Below, piece by piece: positions 51,701 through 60,714 of a DNA stretch of 64,000 nucleotides. The stretch is from Apostichopus japonicus (Eukaryota > Echinodermata > Holothuroidea > Aspidochirotida > Stichopodidae): NCBI RefSeq assembly GCF_037975245.1, contig NC_092562.1, positions 22,275,054 to 22,339,053 on the forward strand. The letters run 5' to 3'. The notes beneath the pieces were generated by a model that was not told where the DNA came from, did not search any database, and was given only the letters and a program-made list of their open reading frames with translations. The position numbers and the translations under genes were made by a program. How positions within the stretch are numbered: position 1 is the stretch's first letter; each line of letters starts with the position of its first letter.

Positions 51701-52704
51701 TACTGGTGTTAATTACAGGTGGGCAAATCAAATTAAACAACATAGCTAGTATCAGTAAACTGGTGTTTATTACAGGTGGGCAGAACAAATTAACCTACCG
51801 AATCTTAAATAACTACACTCATTTCACATTCTTTACAAACATACCAGAATTGTATGCCCAGCAGAACAGTCGTTATAACATTGCCCATAGGTGAAAATTC
51901 AACATAGATTGAATAATTGTTTGATTCTGTATGTTTATGGGCTTTTTTTTTAAGTGTACTACAGATGATTTTAGGTGGCTTATTGATGCCTTAATTTGCA
52001 CAAGTTTGCTGAATTACATTCTATGTACATATATGAATAATGACCATCTAACTTTTTTCCTCCACTTTTGAAACATAATTTTGCTAAGCTCAACGACATG
52101 TTAGTGATCAGACCTTACACTACTTTATAGTCTTACCAAAGATGGATGTCAGAGGTACAAAAGTTCAGAGTTAAATGAAAGTTGATGCATTTGATTATAA
52201 CTTGTTATTTTTCAGGGACGACAGTGGGTTATGTGGGGTCTTTGTAGCCGTTCTGTTGGAGATTGAAAGATTCGAAGACACTGGAAATTTTGATGTTTTC
52301 AAAACAGTACGACAACTCAAAGAAACAAATGAAAGCATGCTCGACTCAGAGGTAGGGAATTTAGTTTTTATCTCTCAAGTTTGCCAACTGTTAATAATGT
52401 CCAAAAAATATGCAAACTTACAGTTTATGAAATATACAATATATCAACATGGTGTCATATACACAGCCCACTTAAGACAGTTTTGATCAAATTATCTGTC
52501 ACATTTAAGTCATGTTATATCCCCCAAACAGGGTGTCTAGCACTATCATGTTAACCCTATACCTTGAAACAATTTCATCTTAAGCTGTATGCATTGGGCA
52601 ATCGACAGTATTTTTATGTTTTTTCTTTTCAGATGGATTATGTTCTCTGTTACAAGATGCTTTATACTTACTTGCAGGGAAACAGCACTTACCAAAATAT
52701 TTGA
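24692..52704 (+). CDS. Receptor-type tyrosine phosphatase with Tie-like ectodomain (30 exons, complete)
   Basis: Exons read by eye: 24692-24746, 24970-25326, 26006-26287, 27067-27201, 27843-27980, 28800-28925, 30795-30950, 31077-31211, 31571-31861, 32588-32896, 33368-33441, 34492-34759, 36402-36510, 37482-37549, 39825-40090, 40531-40618, 40939-41015, 41964-42000, 42448-42545, 43492-43617, 45594-45745, 46853-46988, 47641-47769, 48165-48222, 48380-48456, 50073-50201, 50406-50528, 51419-51558, 52216-52351, 52633-52704. All have AG/GT borders and matching phases, giving 4347 nt including TGA (1448 residues). Order: signal peptide 1-18, Ig-like 19-137, Ig-like without Cys 138-231, five EGF modules 232-461, Ig-like 462-558, FN3 559-661 and 662-775, transmembrane 788-811, juxtamembrane tail, catalytic D1 about 905-1204, pseudophosphatase D2 1205-1448. 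The family removes phosphate from tyrosines at the plasma membrane. The ligand is unknown. I infer a membrane receptor whose Tie-like outside controls a phosphatase. The model is strong, but the transcript is not verified. Confidence 0.93.
24970..26287 (+). CDS. Exons 2-3: N-terminal Ig-like pair
   Basis: Exon 2 (24970-25326) has a Cys in a YYCYL context and a second in YGTFSCDA, the spacing of an Ig-like fold, with a Pro/Asn-rich loop between them. Exon 3 (26006-26287) ends in a KSKDEGFYQ strand like the DxGxYxC strand of Ig domains but with no cysteines, then LIVRS leading into the first EGF module. In Tie receptors two Ig domains also precede the EGF modules. The Ig assignment is by pattern only; the EGF boundary is secure. 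Confidence 0.7.
26720..26930 (+). mobile_element. Shortened LINE relic in intron 3 of the plus gene
   Basis: [10 protein letters not shown] at about 26745-26775 and the 3' tail TTTGGCGCTGTATAAAT are the remains of the same CR1/L2-like insertion seen in the left arm. Much of the upstream motif region is deleted. Confidence 0.6.
27067..31211 (+). CDS. Exons 4-8: five EGF-like modules, one per exon
   Basis: Each exon (27067-27201, 27843-27980, 28800-28925, 30795-30950, 31077-31211) is a phase 1-1 cassette carrying one Cys-rich module. Module 1 has [19 protein letters not shown]. Module 2 has [18 protein letters not shown], which closely resembles the second EGF module of Tie receptors. Modules 3 ([12 protein letters not shown]), 4 ([10 protein letters not shown]) and 5 ([12 protein letters not shown]) are of the laminin/MEGF style. 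Vertebrate Tie proteins have three such modules; five suggests exon-cassette expansion. The likely role is a rigid extracellular ligand-binding stalk. Confidence 0.9.
29126..30355. mobile_element. hAT-like MITE (1230 bp) in intron 6 of the plus gene
   Basis: The ends CAGGCGCGGCGGAACGG and (reverse complement) CAGTGGCGGCGGAACCGG are inverted repeats, flanked by a perfect 8-base duplication CTCCAAAG (29118-29125 and 30356-30363). The matching intron of the minus gene keeps the empty site near 10790-10830, which confirms insertion after the duplication. The interior has no transposase, and long G and C runs lie near both ends. Confidence 0.88.
29479..29818. mobile_element. Second MITE nested in the intron 6 element
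   Basis: CAAGGGCGTCGGAAGC at the left and GGCTCCGACGCCCCTG at the right are inverted repeats of hAT style. AATTAAAT occurs at 29819-29826 directly after the right end and at 29461-29468, ten bases before the left end. It is probably a target duplication with a short extra stretch. Confidence 0.5.
31571..31861 (+). CDS. Exon 9: third Ig-like domain
   Basis: One phase 1-1 exon encodes about 97 residues with a Cys pair (DVICVLQG and KVFCLVVD) about 60 residues apart, regular hydrophobic beta strands and an N-glycosylation sequon NVTD. In Tie receptors an Ig domain also sits between the EGF block and the FN3 repeats, so position and composition agree. The two arms are nearly identical here. Confidence 0.75.
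32588..34759 (+). CDS. Exons 10-12: two fibronectin type III domains
   Basis: Exon 10 (32588-32896) is a whole FN3 domain: proline-rich start, IEWSAWDAV tryptophan strand, YIPYYRKI strand and the [14 protein letters not shown] strand with the FN3 tyrosine. Exons 11-12 (33368-33441, 34492-34759) form a second FN3 with NVSWQ split at the junction, then FFNIYVEEV and [14 protein letters not shown]. The end carries a Thr/Pro-rich linker TTIPGTT to the membrane that is absent in the paralogue. Sequons include NVS and NNTS. Confidence 0.88.
34813..35180 (+). mobile_element. tRNA-derived SINE in intron 12
   Basis: The head has pol III promoter boxes: an A-box-like GTGGTCAAGGTAGTGGA and a B box GGTTCAAGCCC. 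The body ends in a CGCTATATAAG-type tail and a (GTAT)n repeat. The corresponding intron of the minus gene lacks it. Confidence 0.8.
35208..35445 (-). mobile_element. tRNA-derived SINE, family 2, minus orientation
   Basis: On the minus strand it starts with a tRNA-like head (A-box region with GTTAACG, then a degenerate B-box region) and ends in a GTATGT-type tail. The sequence GCAAGCAGGAACTTGCGAAG is shared with the copies at 18598, 36023 and 62767. It is absent from the left arm. Confidence 0.75.
36023..36276 (-). mobile_element. tRNA-derived SINE, family 2, upstream of the transmembrane exon
   Basis: It is about 125 bases upstream of exon 13. The head on the minus strand reads TTAGCTCAGTGGTTAATGC with a B-box-like GTCCCGAGTTCGAGTCA. 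The tail is (GTAT)n at 36023-36055. Confidence 0.78.
36402..37549 (+). CDS. Exons 13-14: transmembrane helix and basic stop-transfer
   Basis: Exon 13 (36402-36510) gives a short TTAGGTDTG linker followed by 24 residues rich in Val, Ile and Leu, a clear single-pass helix (788-811). Exon 14 (37482-37549) starts with RKRKLTRDK, the positive stop-transfer sequence that puts the C-terminus in the cytoplasm, and continues with VGYNQNE. Neither exon sequence resembles its counterpart in the paralogue beyond general character. Confidence 0.87.
39825..40090 (+). CDS. Exon 15: acidic juxtamembrane segment and PTP wedge helix
   Basis: The exon begins [12 protein letters not shown] and passes into a highly charged Glu/Asp/Ser/Lys stretch ([16 protein letters not shown] and following), which looks disordered and has casein-kinase-2-like acidic serines. 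The last 23 residues, [20 protein letters not shown] plus EFS, match the amphipathic helix that precedes D1 in receptor PTPs. Tyrosines are few compared with the paralogue. Confidence 0.85.
40531..47769 (+). CDS. Exons 16-23: catalytic phosphatase domain D1
   Basis: All diagnostic PTP motifs are present in order: KNRF and YDHSRVIL (substrate-recognition loop), [21 protein letters not shown], the WPD loop in FISWPDMG (Asp about 1082), the signature loop [10 protein letters not shown] with nucleophile Cys about 1115 and Arg about 1121, and the Q loop NMVQTWKQY. The signature loop is split by an intron between exons 21 and 22, inside the serine codon after the catalytic Cys. D1 therefore should be an active tyrosine phosphatase. 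Minor departures are KNRF instead of KNRY and YYNA instead of the commoner YINA. Confidence 0.95.
44651..45192. repeat. 49-base minisatellite in intron 20 of the plus gene
   Basis: About 10-11 imperfect copies of a unit containing CCACATAGCTTCAATGACAA and GTTCAAATCTATAGTA. It lies between the exon for the recognition region and the exon carrying the WPD loop of D1. Confidence 0.92.
45425..45500 (+). mobile_element. Possible tRNA-like SINE head in intron 20
   Basis: GGTTGATGGAGCACTGCTGG followed about 30 bases later by GGTTGCAGGTTCAAATCTG resembles a tRNA-derived promoter with A and B boxes. No matching body was recognised, so this is a fragment at best. Confidence 0.35.
47480..47580 (+). mobile_element. 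LINE or SINE 3' tail in intron 22
   Basis: GTGTAAAGTGTTTTGAGATA followed by GAAGTGCTATATAAATTTA and a TA tail is the characteristic 3' end of CR1/L2-type elements. No coding part was recognised before it. Confidence 0.5.
48165..52704 (+). CDS. Exons 24-30: degenerate second phosphatase domain D2
   Basis: The fold markers remain ([30 protein letters not shown], the paired HC of the signature loop), but catalysis should be lost. The WPD loop is replaced by TSGPARGD, and the signature loop reads HCLDDSGLCG, with Leu (about 1385) where the phosphate-binding Arg belongs. The Cys (about 1379) is kept. D2 inactivity is common in receptor PTPs, where D2 serves as a regulatory or docking partner. The protein ends soon after the last helix with NSTYQNI and TGA. 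Confidence 0.9.
49374..49875. repeat. Tandem duplication, 257-base period, intron 25
   Basis: Two copies start with AACTTTCAGRGTACTG at 49374 and 49631 and run to GGGGAATTA near 49618 and 49875, with few differences. They have no coding content. Confidence 0.9.
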
Positions 52705-53165
52705 GAAGAATATGACCTGTGGGATCAGATCCTGCATGAGAAATAGTTAAAATGCTGCAGAAAACTTAAATTTCACTGATTTTTATCTCAATCTGCATTA
52801 TCAATTGTTCTTTCATGTTCTTGTCTAGATTCTAGTGATTGACACATACACAGTATTATATTGTATTGCTGTCATTTTTTATTCGAGTTCTTGTGGATTT
52901 TATACTTTTTGTGTTGGTTTTTCTATACACTTGTGCTTTGTTTTTATTTTGAGATGTTCCTTATAGTCAGATGTCAGATATATAGTTGTGACATTGTGGG
53001 GTCTTTAGCTAGTATAATCAGAGCTCTGTGTTTTGATTCCCAACAACTGGTCATGAAGTAGCCAGTTTTTTTAACATTGCAGTACAGCTACTGTAACAGG
53101 AAGTTGCCTTAAGTTTTATATATATACTACATATTTTCTGTAAATAAAAAACTTGGAATTTCAAC
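52705..53165 (+). terminator. 3' UTR with poly(A) signal
   Basis: No open frame continues after the TGA. The first AATAAA in a plausible place is at 53143-53148, about 440 bases after the stop and just before the sequence changes to repeat-like DNA. It is the likely end of the plus-strand mRNA, but no transcript supports it here. Confidence 0.55.
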
Positions 53166-53287
53166 CATTCAGATGAGAATTAAGTAATGTGGGATTAATT
53201 GGTTATAAATGTACCCATTATGACTGCACTCATTAGTATAAAAATCTTGGCTAAATATAAAAATGTTATATCCATTATTAGTGACGT

Positions 53288-55797
53288 ACAGTATACATAT
53301 AGCAAAAAACATGCAACAGGAAATTAGCCTACGGTATGGCATGTTGCCCGTCATTCTGTATCAGTTATTAGTTTTGTAATATAATTAAATAATTCATCTT
53401 TGTCCTATAAATCAGCTACATTGTTAGTATGTTTTAATGTTTGTGATCACTACTGTAGCTTGACATCAGAAATGCATGCCACTGGCAATAAATTCAGGCC
53501 TACTGATTCAACTACTTACTAAGTTTGGCAGCTGCAATAAGCTAAATTTATCCTATAGCCTATTACAAGCCTACAGTTGGCCACTGCGTAATAAAATACA
53601 TATTGCCTACCTAACCGCACTGGATGGAATATCACGAACCGTTTGCACAACAATGTCGACAACGTTCGTTCTCATCCTTTCTATGGTTCGTCCTAAGTTG
53701 TTGCACGAACAGCATGTTATGAAGCTAAGCTAGCAATCGTACGTGATACGCATATAAAAAATTATTACACTGCTAATACACTGCGATAATGATATTTGTT
53801 TATAGGCCACTGCACATCTGGCTGTCTTACAAAATATGAAAGTTTATATTGTCCATTAGCTAAGTTCGTCAAATGTATTTAAGTCCAGACATTGGACAAT
53901 AAACAAGAATCATCCCACTGGAAAAATTGTAAAAGTGCACTATGTTTGTCTTTCTGATATATCATGCAAAAGAATATGTAAAAGAATTCAAACAGGAAAC
54001 AAAATCTGCTGATGATATGATATTATATGATGATGAAACTGGCAAAACATTGCACTAGATCGCATCTAAGGACCTTCATTTGTTCAAAATATCTCAAAGG
54101 GGAGCCAGGACCCTCCCCTTAAACCCCTCCCCCATATCAATCGCAAAAAGTGCTCCTCCCCTTTCAAATTTCTGTGCATCACATTTCTTTAGATTAAAAC
54201 ATACTTCAAATCTCTAAAGTTGCCCTCTATGTAAAACATAGGCTAGGAAAATAGCATATATGCCTGACCTTAAAATGTTAGGCACTAATGTTAGGTTTGC
54301 AACACACAGCAACAAAGATTGCAGTTATATACTTAGGTCTAGTACTAGTAGTACGTACAGGTACAGTAGTACTCTCACTCAGTAATACTAAAGAGGCCTA
54401 CTGTAGCTACAGTATATATGGAAAGCTATACATAGGCCTACCTGGCATACTTTATTTTTCAGATGACACATGTTTTGGTTACATTTGTGGTGATGGTCTC
54501 TTTGCTAAGGAATGCTTCATTTGCCATTGTTCCTTCACTTCTGTTTTGATATCGTCATAATATTTGATATTTTTTGATATCGTCATGTCAGTTTAGAAAC
54601 ATTTTGCATTCTGCTGTGAGACGGCTGCAAGGTTCTACAATATGCTTTGTACATACAGTATACAGGGTAATTGCTGGTCGTGTACGATGACAGGTGATCG
54701 TTGGTTGTGTGGAGTTTTGCAAGTTTGGCATTAGGTTTAATTCCAGTCGTTCTTTATAATCCATAGAGATCTGTTAGACAGAACAACAGGAATATCAATC
54801 TTGTTATGTGAAACGACTGGTAACATGAGACTATTGAACTCGGTTTTAAAAGTTAGTTTCTCTAATATACTGGTTTATTTTGTCTGAAAGAAAGGTTTCC
54901 AAATTTATTGATGAAAGTAAAAAAAAAGTGGCATTAGAATAGGGTAAATAAATAGGTTTACCAGGTACGAAAAAAGAAAAAAAGCAACGGTGAAAATGGG
55001 AAAAAGTGCCATGTCTGTGACAGGGAGGCGTTACGAAGGCCCAGAAGGTGCTGGCAGATCTACTGTAGCAACTTCCTTACAGCATTATCATAGTGTCCCC
55101 TATTACCAAACTGAGCAATGACAGTTTATTTACCATTTAAGAAATACACGATTTCAAAGCGAGTATATATGATTGAGAAATGAAGTCAAATTACACTTAT
55201 GATTGCAAGTAGAAGCCAAGTATCATAAATTACACAATTAAACAAATATCTTAAAAAGAGTCCGAGTATGATTTTAATTTAATGTGATTGATTACATTTT
55301 GTTGCATGGTTAGGTTTTCCTTATAAGTTGTTTGTGACCATCCCAGCTGGTATTGTATTATTGCACCCGTCTCCATTGGCTTCCAATCAGGACTCATATT
55401 AAATTCAAAATCCTTGTTTATGTGTACAAATGGTAACACTCACTGGTTCCATATTATCTCTCAGAACTCATTTTTCTGGCAACTTCAAACTTACTCAGAT
55501 TTTCGATCCTCATACGACAACCAGGCTACCTAATCTATATTCAAAGACACGGATAGTAACTAGTGATTGAGCTTTCCAGATACCTGCACCACGCTACGGA
55601 ATGATTTCTCATGAAACATCAGGGAGCCAAATCCATTCCAATCTTCAAGTCTCATCTTAAAATTAAGTTTCTTGGTTGATCATTTGTATTTTTTTTTCAT
55701 ATTTGGTGTGTAGTTTTTTCTCCATGTCTAGTGTATTCATGTTCTTTCTTATTTGTATTGCATTTTTTTATTTGGTTTTCAGCGCTGTGTTCACTGG
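53288..55797 (+). repeat. 2.5 kb direct repeat, copy 1
   Basis: It is nearly identical to 58209-60714. By eye I found a 5-base gap, a 1-base gap in a T run and two substitutions. It starts 584 bases after the stop codon of the receptor gene. No target duplication or inverted ends were seen. Near the right end is a retrotransposon C-terminal relic. Open frames inside (90 codons or fewer) resemble no known protein. Confidence 0.95.
55270..55700 (+). mobile_element. CR1/L2-like LINE C-terminal relic (copy 1)
   Basis: LHWLPIRTHIKFKILVYVYK, then frame breaks, and FQIPAPRYGM match the closing motifs of jockey-superfamily ORF2 proteins. It is disrupted by frameshifts and a stop. Confidence 0.65.
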
Positions 55798-56900
55798 AAA
55801 TGTATGATCCCTACTGTTTTGGGTCATATGAATATTTACAAAATACAGTATGCCTTAATCTTGATATGCCAATATCTTTGCAAGTGTAAATGTACACTTT
55901 AATTAATATGAACTTTGTTTGTATGTGAGTTATGTGAAGTAGATATTCCCTACTGTATTTGCCCTGGGAGAAGTTCCCAGAAATTGATGAGCTGCATGTG
56001 CTGTAAAAATCTTGAAAAGCTAGTGTTTGTCTTATAGGTACCTGCTAGAAAGTTTTCTACTCTGTTCTTAATTTGCTATTTGGCTCCACAAATTACCAAG
56101 CCTATAGGAATAGAAGTCAGCAATGGACCAAGTTAGTAATTTGTTTTATGTTTTACACCAAATTTAATGCTTTTAGAATGTTCACATAATTTTGATGTAG
56201 CTTAACTATATTAATGTTGCTCATGTTTTGTTTTTGCCTTAATTTTATGATAAATATATATTCTATATATGTGCCTTATAGCATACAGAGTGGCCATTCT
56301 GTGATGCAACATTCTGTAAGCTTCCAATCCATTCTTTAATTGGATAAACATTGCCAAATTTTATGACTTGATCAGTGTTTTGGGTATCCAGATCTTATCT
56401 TTCAACATGATTCATTCATTACTACCTTTACAACAGTATACTATACTATAGTACTATAACACTACACACCTATAGTGAGGAAAATGTAGTCACAATTAAG
56501 GGTGCCCCATGGGCATATGTAATGTTTTGATATACCATTTTTATTACACTTGTATAATTGCATTTAAGGTGCTTTCTTTCTTAGCTTATCAGCTATATAC
56601 CAGTTCATAATTATATCTACCGTTCATTATCTACATGTGACCAATTCTTTATTTTTCAGATTTGCATATACTTTTTTTAGCTTGCCAGGATAACTCTAAT
56701 TTGCCTTTCTCACTACACTTGTTAGTATATGTTTTCAACATAAATAAAACTGATTTTCCATGTTCGGTGCTTTCAGTCCAGATTTTGCATTTCATCAATT
56801 GTTTCTTAAGAAGTCTATTCTTCACATTTCTTGTAAGTAGTCTATTCTTAACCAGTATTTTATTTAATGTTACCTTATTTCTAAGCATTGCCTCATTTGC
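55798..56900. other. Non-coding sequence between the direct repeats
   Basis: It is AT-rich, with no coding signature and no repeat family recognised. Confidence 0.4.
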
Positions 56901-56909
56901 GAATACTTT

Positions 56910-57320
56910 CATGCATGTATTTCCATGGAATACATGCATGTATATATCCTTTGCATTGGTGCATGCAATGGATTTAAAAACATGCATCAAGCATGAATTG
57001 TTTCAAATCCGACACAAAAAACATGCTTTAAGCATGAACATGTATGAAACATTTCAAATACATGCTTCACACATGCCACAGTGCATGTGCACATATATTG
57101 TTTCAAACCCCACGCAAAAACATGCTTCAAGCATGTACATGTATAAAACATTGAGTAATACCTGCTTTAAGCACGTATTTGCTGGAGCATGTAATGTAGC
57201 TCATTAACATGCATGTATTTTTTTCAAATACATGCTTCACGCATGCCATAGTGCATGTAAGGAGGGCATTTACATACATGTATTTTTTCAAACCCTGCGC
57301 AAAAAACATGCATGTAAAGG
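56910..57320. repeat. Hairpin-rich ATGCATG repeat cluster
   Basis: Many short palindromes of the form ACATGCTTNAAGCATG, CATGCATG and TGCATGCA, spaced by TTTCAAAYNC. Repeated units contain AAAAACATGCTTTAAGCATG followed by ACATGTAT. Open frames across it on both strands are a by-product of the repeat. Confidence 0.8.
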
Positions 57321-57739
57321 GTACTATAAATTTGTGTAAGGGACGTCATATACTGATAAACTCTTTGGTTTCAAATTTCATTCACAATTGTTTCTCAATA
57401 ACGATGATTAATATTTGTTGAATTAAAGTGTTCTTCTTTTAGAAATAATATAAATCGTTTCTTCATCATTATATGTGTGGGGTGAAGAGGCATTCATGAA
57501 TGCATGGGACGGATAGGTTCCTAGTAAAGTCATTCAACCGATTGCTAGGGGTGGGGAGGGGGGCCGGAGCATTGGAAAGGACCTATACAAAACAGCTGTC
57601 AAACCAAATAATGTGAGGTGCATACAACTAATTTGCTTCATGATATAATTAAGGTAAAGAAGGTAATATTTAATCGCAAGGTTTGACCCTACGGTGTTGG
57701 GTGTACGGTCAAGTCAATTATGAGGAAAACTGAAATGCC

Positions 57740-58205
57740 TTCACTATAAATCTTCAAAACAATTTCATCAATTTAAGGCTTCACAGTAAATACCAATATG
57801 CAAATTTAAGCCATCAAAGCCTGTGCTATTTTTTTTGGCTAGATCTGATGCAGCCATACACCGAAGCCTTAGCGAAGCCATAGTGAAGGCATTCTTGGGG
57901 CAAATATAAGCCATCATTTATAAGCATTCGAAGCTTTAATGAAGCCTTAATGAAGCCTTCATTTTAGGCTTCAGGGCAAATTTATGCTAGCATTAAGGCT
58001 GCAGAGCGAATGCCTATTTAAAGCTTCAAAGTGAATACTTATATGCAAATTTAAGCCATCGAAGCCTTAGCTAATTTAAATTTTTCGGCTCTGGTGCAGC
58101 CTTAGCGAAGCCTTAGCGAAGGCATTCTTGGGGCAAATATAAGCCATCATTTATAAGCATTCGAAGCTTTAATGAAGCCTTAATGAATGCATTCATGTTT
58201 GGTAA
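57740..58205. repeat. GAAGCCTTA-rich tandem repeat
   Basis: A unit of roughly 245 bases occurs about twice; the stretches from GCAAATTTAAGCCATC to ATGAAGCCTTAATGAA recur. Inside it the 9-10 base motif GAAGCCTTA repeats many times. It directly abuts copy 2 of the 2.5 kb repeat. Confidence 0.8.
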
Positions 58206-58208
58206 GGG

Positions 58209-60714
58209 ACAGTATACATATAGCAAAAAACATGCAACAGGAAATTAGCCTACGGTATGGCATGTTGCCCGTCATTCTGTATCAGTTATTAGTTTTGTAA
58301 TTAAATAATTCATCTTTGTCCTATAAATCAGCTACATTGTTAGTATGTTTTAATGTTTGTGATCACTAATGTAGCTTGACATCAGAAATGCATGCCACTG
58401 GCAATAAATTCAGGCCTACTGATTCAACTACTTACTAAGTTTGGCAGCTGCAATAAGCTAAATTTATCCTATAGCCTATTACAAGCCTACAGTTGGCCAC
58501 TGCGTAATAAAATACATATTGCCTACCTAACCGCACTGGATGGAATATCACGAACCGTTTGCACAACAATGTCGACAACGTTCGTTCTCATCCTTTCTAT
58601 GGTTCGTCCTAAGTTGTTGCACGAACAGCATGTTATGAAGCTAAGCTAGCAATCGTACGTGATACGCATATAAAAAATTATTACACTGCTAATACACTGC
58701 GATAATGATATTTGTTTATAGGCCACTGCACATCTGGCTGTCTTACAAAATATGAAAGTTTATATTGTCCATTAGCTAAGTTCGTCAAATGTATTTAAGT
58801 CCAGACATTGGACAATAAACAAGAATCATCCCACTGGAAAAATTGTAAAAGTGCACTATGTTTGTCTTTCTGATATATCATGCAAAAGAATATGTAAAAG
58901 AATTCAAACAGGAAACAAAATCTGCTGATGATATGATATTATATGATGATGAAACTGGCAAAACATTGCACTAGATCGCATCTAAGGACCTTCATTTGTT
59001 CAAAATATCTCAAAGGGGAGCCAGGACCCTCCCCTTAGACCCCTCCCCCATATCAATCGCAAAAAGTGCTCCTCCCCTTTCAAATTTCTGTGCATCACAT
59101 TTCTTTAGATTAAAACATACTTCAAATCTCTAAAGTTGCCCTCTATGTAAAACATAGGCTAGGAAAATAGCATATATGCCTGACCTTAAAATGTTAGGCA
59201 CTAATGTTAGGTTTGCAACACACAGCAACAAAGATTGCAGTTATATACTTAGGTCTAGTACTAGTAGTACGTACAGGTACAGTAGTACTCTCACTCAGTA
59301 ATACTAAAGAGGCCTACTGTAGCTACAGTATATATGGAAAGCTATACATAGGCCTACCTGGCATACTTTATTTTTCAGATGACACATGTTTTGGTTACAT
59401 TTGTGGTGATGGTCTCTTTGCTAAGGAATGCTTCATTTGCCATTGTTCCTTCACTTCTGTTTTGATATCGTCATAATATTTGATATTTTTTGATATCGTC
59501 ATGTCAGTTTAGAAACATTTTGCATTCTGCTGTGAGACGGCTGCAAGGTTCTACAATATGCTTTGTACATACAGTATACAGGGTAATTGCTGGTCGTGTA
59601 CGATGACAGGTGATCGTTGGTTGTGTGGAGTTTTGCAAGTTTGGCATTAGGTTTAATTCCAGTCGTTCTTTATAATCCATAGAGATCTGTTAGACAGAAC
59701 AACAGGAATATCAATCTTGTTATGTGAAACGACTGGTAACATGAGACTATTGAACTCGGTTTTAAAAGTTAGTTTCTCTAATATACTGGTTTATTTTGTC
59801 TGAAAGAAAGGTTTCCAAATTTATTGATGAAAGTAAAAAAAAAGTGGCATTAGAATAGGGTAAATAAATAGGTTTACCAGGTACGAAAAAAGAAAAAAAG
59901 CAACGGTGAAAATGGGAAAAAGTGCCATGTCTGTGACAGGGAGGCGTTACGAAGGCCCAGAAGGTGCTGGCAGATCTACTGTAGCAACTTCCTTACAGCA
60001 TTATCATAGTGTCCCCTATTACCAAACTGAGCAATGACAGTTTATTTACCATTTAAGAAATACACGATTTCAAAGCGAGTATATATGATTGAGAAATGAA
60101 GTCAAATTACACTTATGATTGCAAGTAGAAGCCAAGTATCATAAATTACACAATTAAACAAATATCTTAAAAAGAGTCCGAGTATGATTTTAATTTAATG
60201 TGATTGATTACATTTTGTTGCATGGTTAGGTTTTCCTTATAAGTTGTTTGTGACCATCCCAGCTGGTATTGTATTATTGCACCCGTCTCCATTGGCTTCC
60301 AATCAGGACTCATATTAAATTCAAAATCCTTGTTTATGTGTACAAATGGTAACACTCACTGGTTCCATATTATCTCTCAGAACTCATTTTTCTGGCAACT
60401 TCAAACTTACTCAGATTTTCGATCCTCATACGACAACCAGGCTACCTAATCTATATTCAAAGACACGGATAGTAACTAGTGATTGAGCTTTCCAGATACC
60501 TGCACCACGCTACGGAATGATTTCTCATGAAACATCAGGGAGCCAAATCCATTCCAATCTTCAAGTCTCATCTTAAAATTAAGTTTCTTGGTTGATCATT
60601 TGTATTTTTTTTTCATATTTGGTGTGTAGTTTTTTCTCCATGTCTAGTGTATTCATGTTCTTTCTTATTTGTATTGCATTTTTTTTATTTGGTTTTCAGC
60701 GCTGTGTTCACTGG
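58209..60714 (+). repeat. 2.5 kb direct repeat, copy 2
   Basis: Partner of 53288-55797. Both copies start ACAGTATACATATAG and end GTTCACTGG, and the flanks differ. The copies are separated by 2.4 kb of unrelated repetitive sequence, so they do not form a simple tandem array. Confidence 0.95.
60186..60620 (+). mobile_element. CR1/L2-like LINE C-terminal relic (copy 2)
   Basis: It repeats the relic of copy 1 with the same breaks, so it was copied with the 2.5 kb unit and did not insert separately. Confidence 0.65.

Noticed and set aside
56662-57207. 181-codon open frame
   Set aside because: Its second half is made of the ATGCATG repeat cluster and overlaps long frames on the other strand, so the length is a product of the repeat composition.
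53288-60714. LTR retrotransposon with 2.5 kb LTRs
   Set aside because: No TG..CA ends, primer-binding site, polypurine tract, gag or pol between the copies, and no target duplication.
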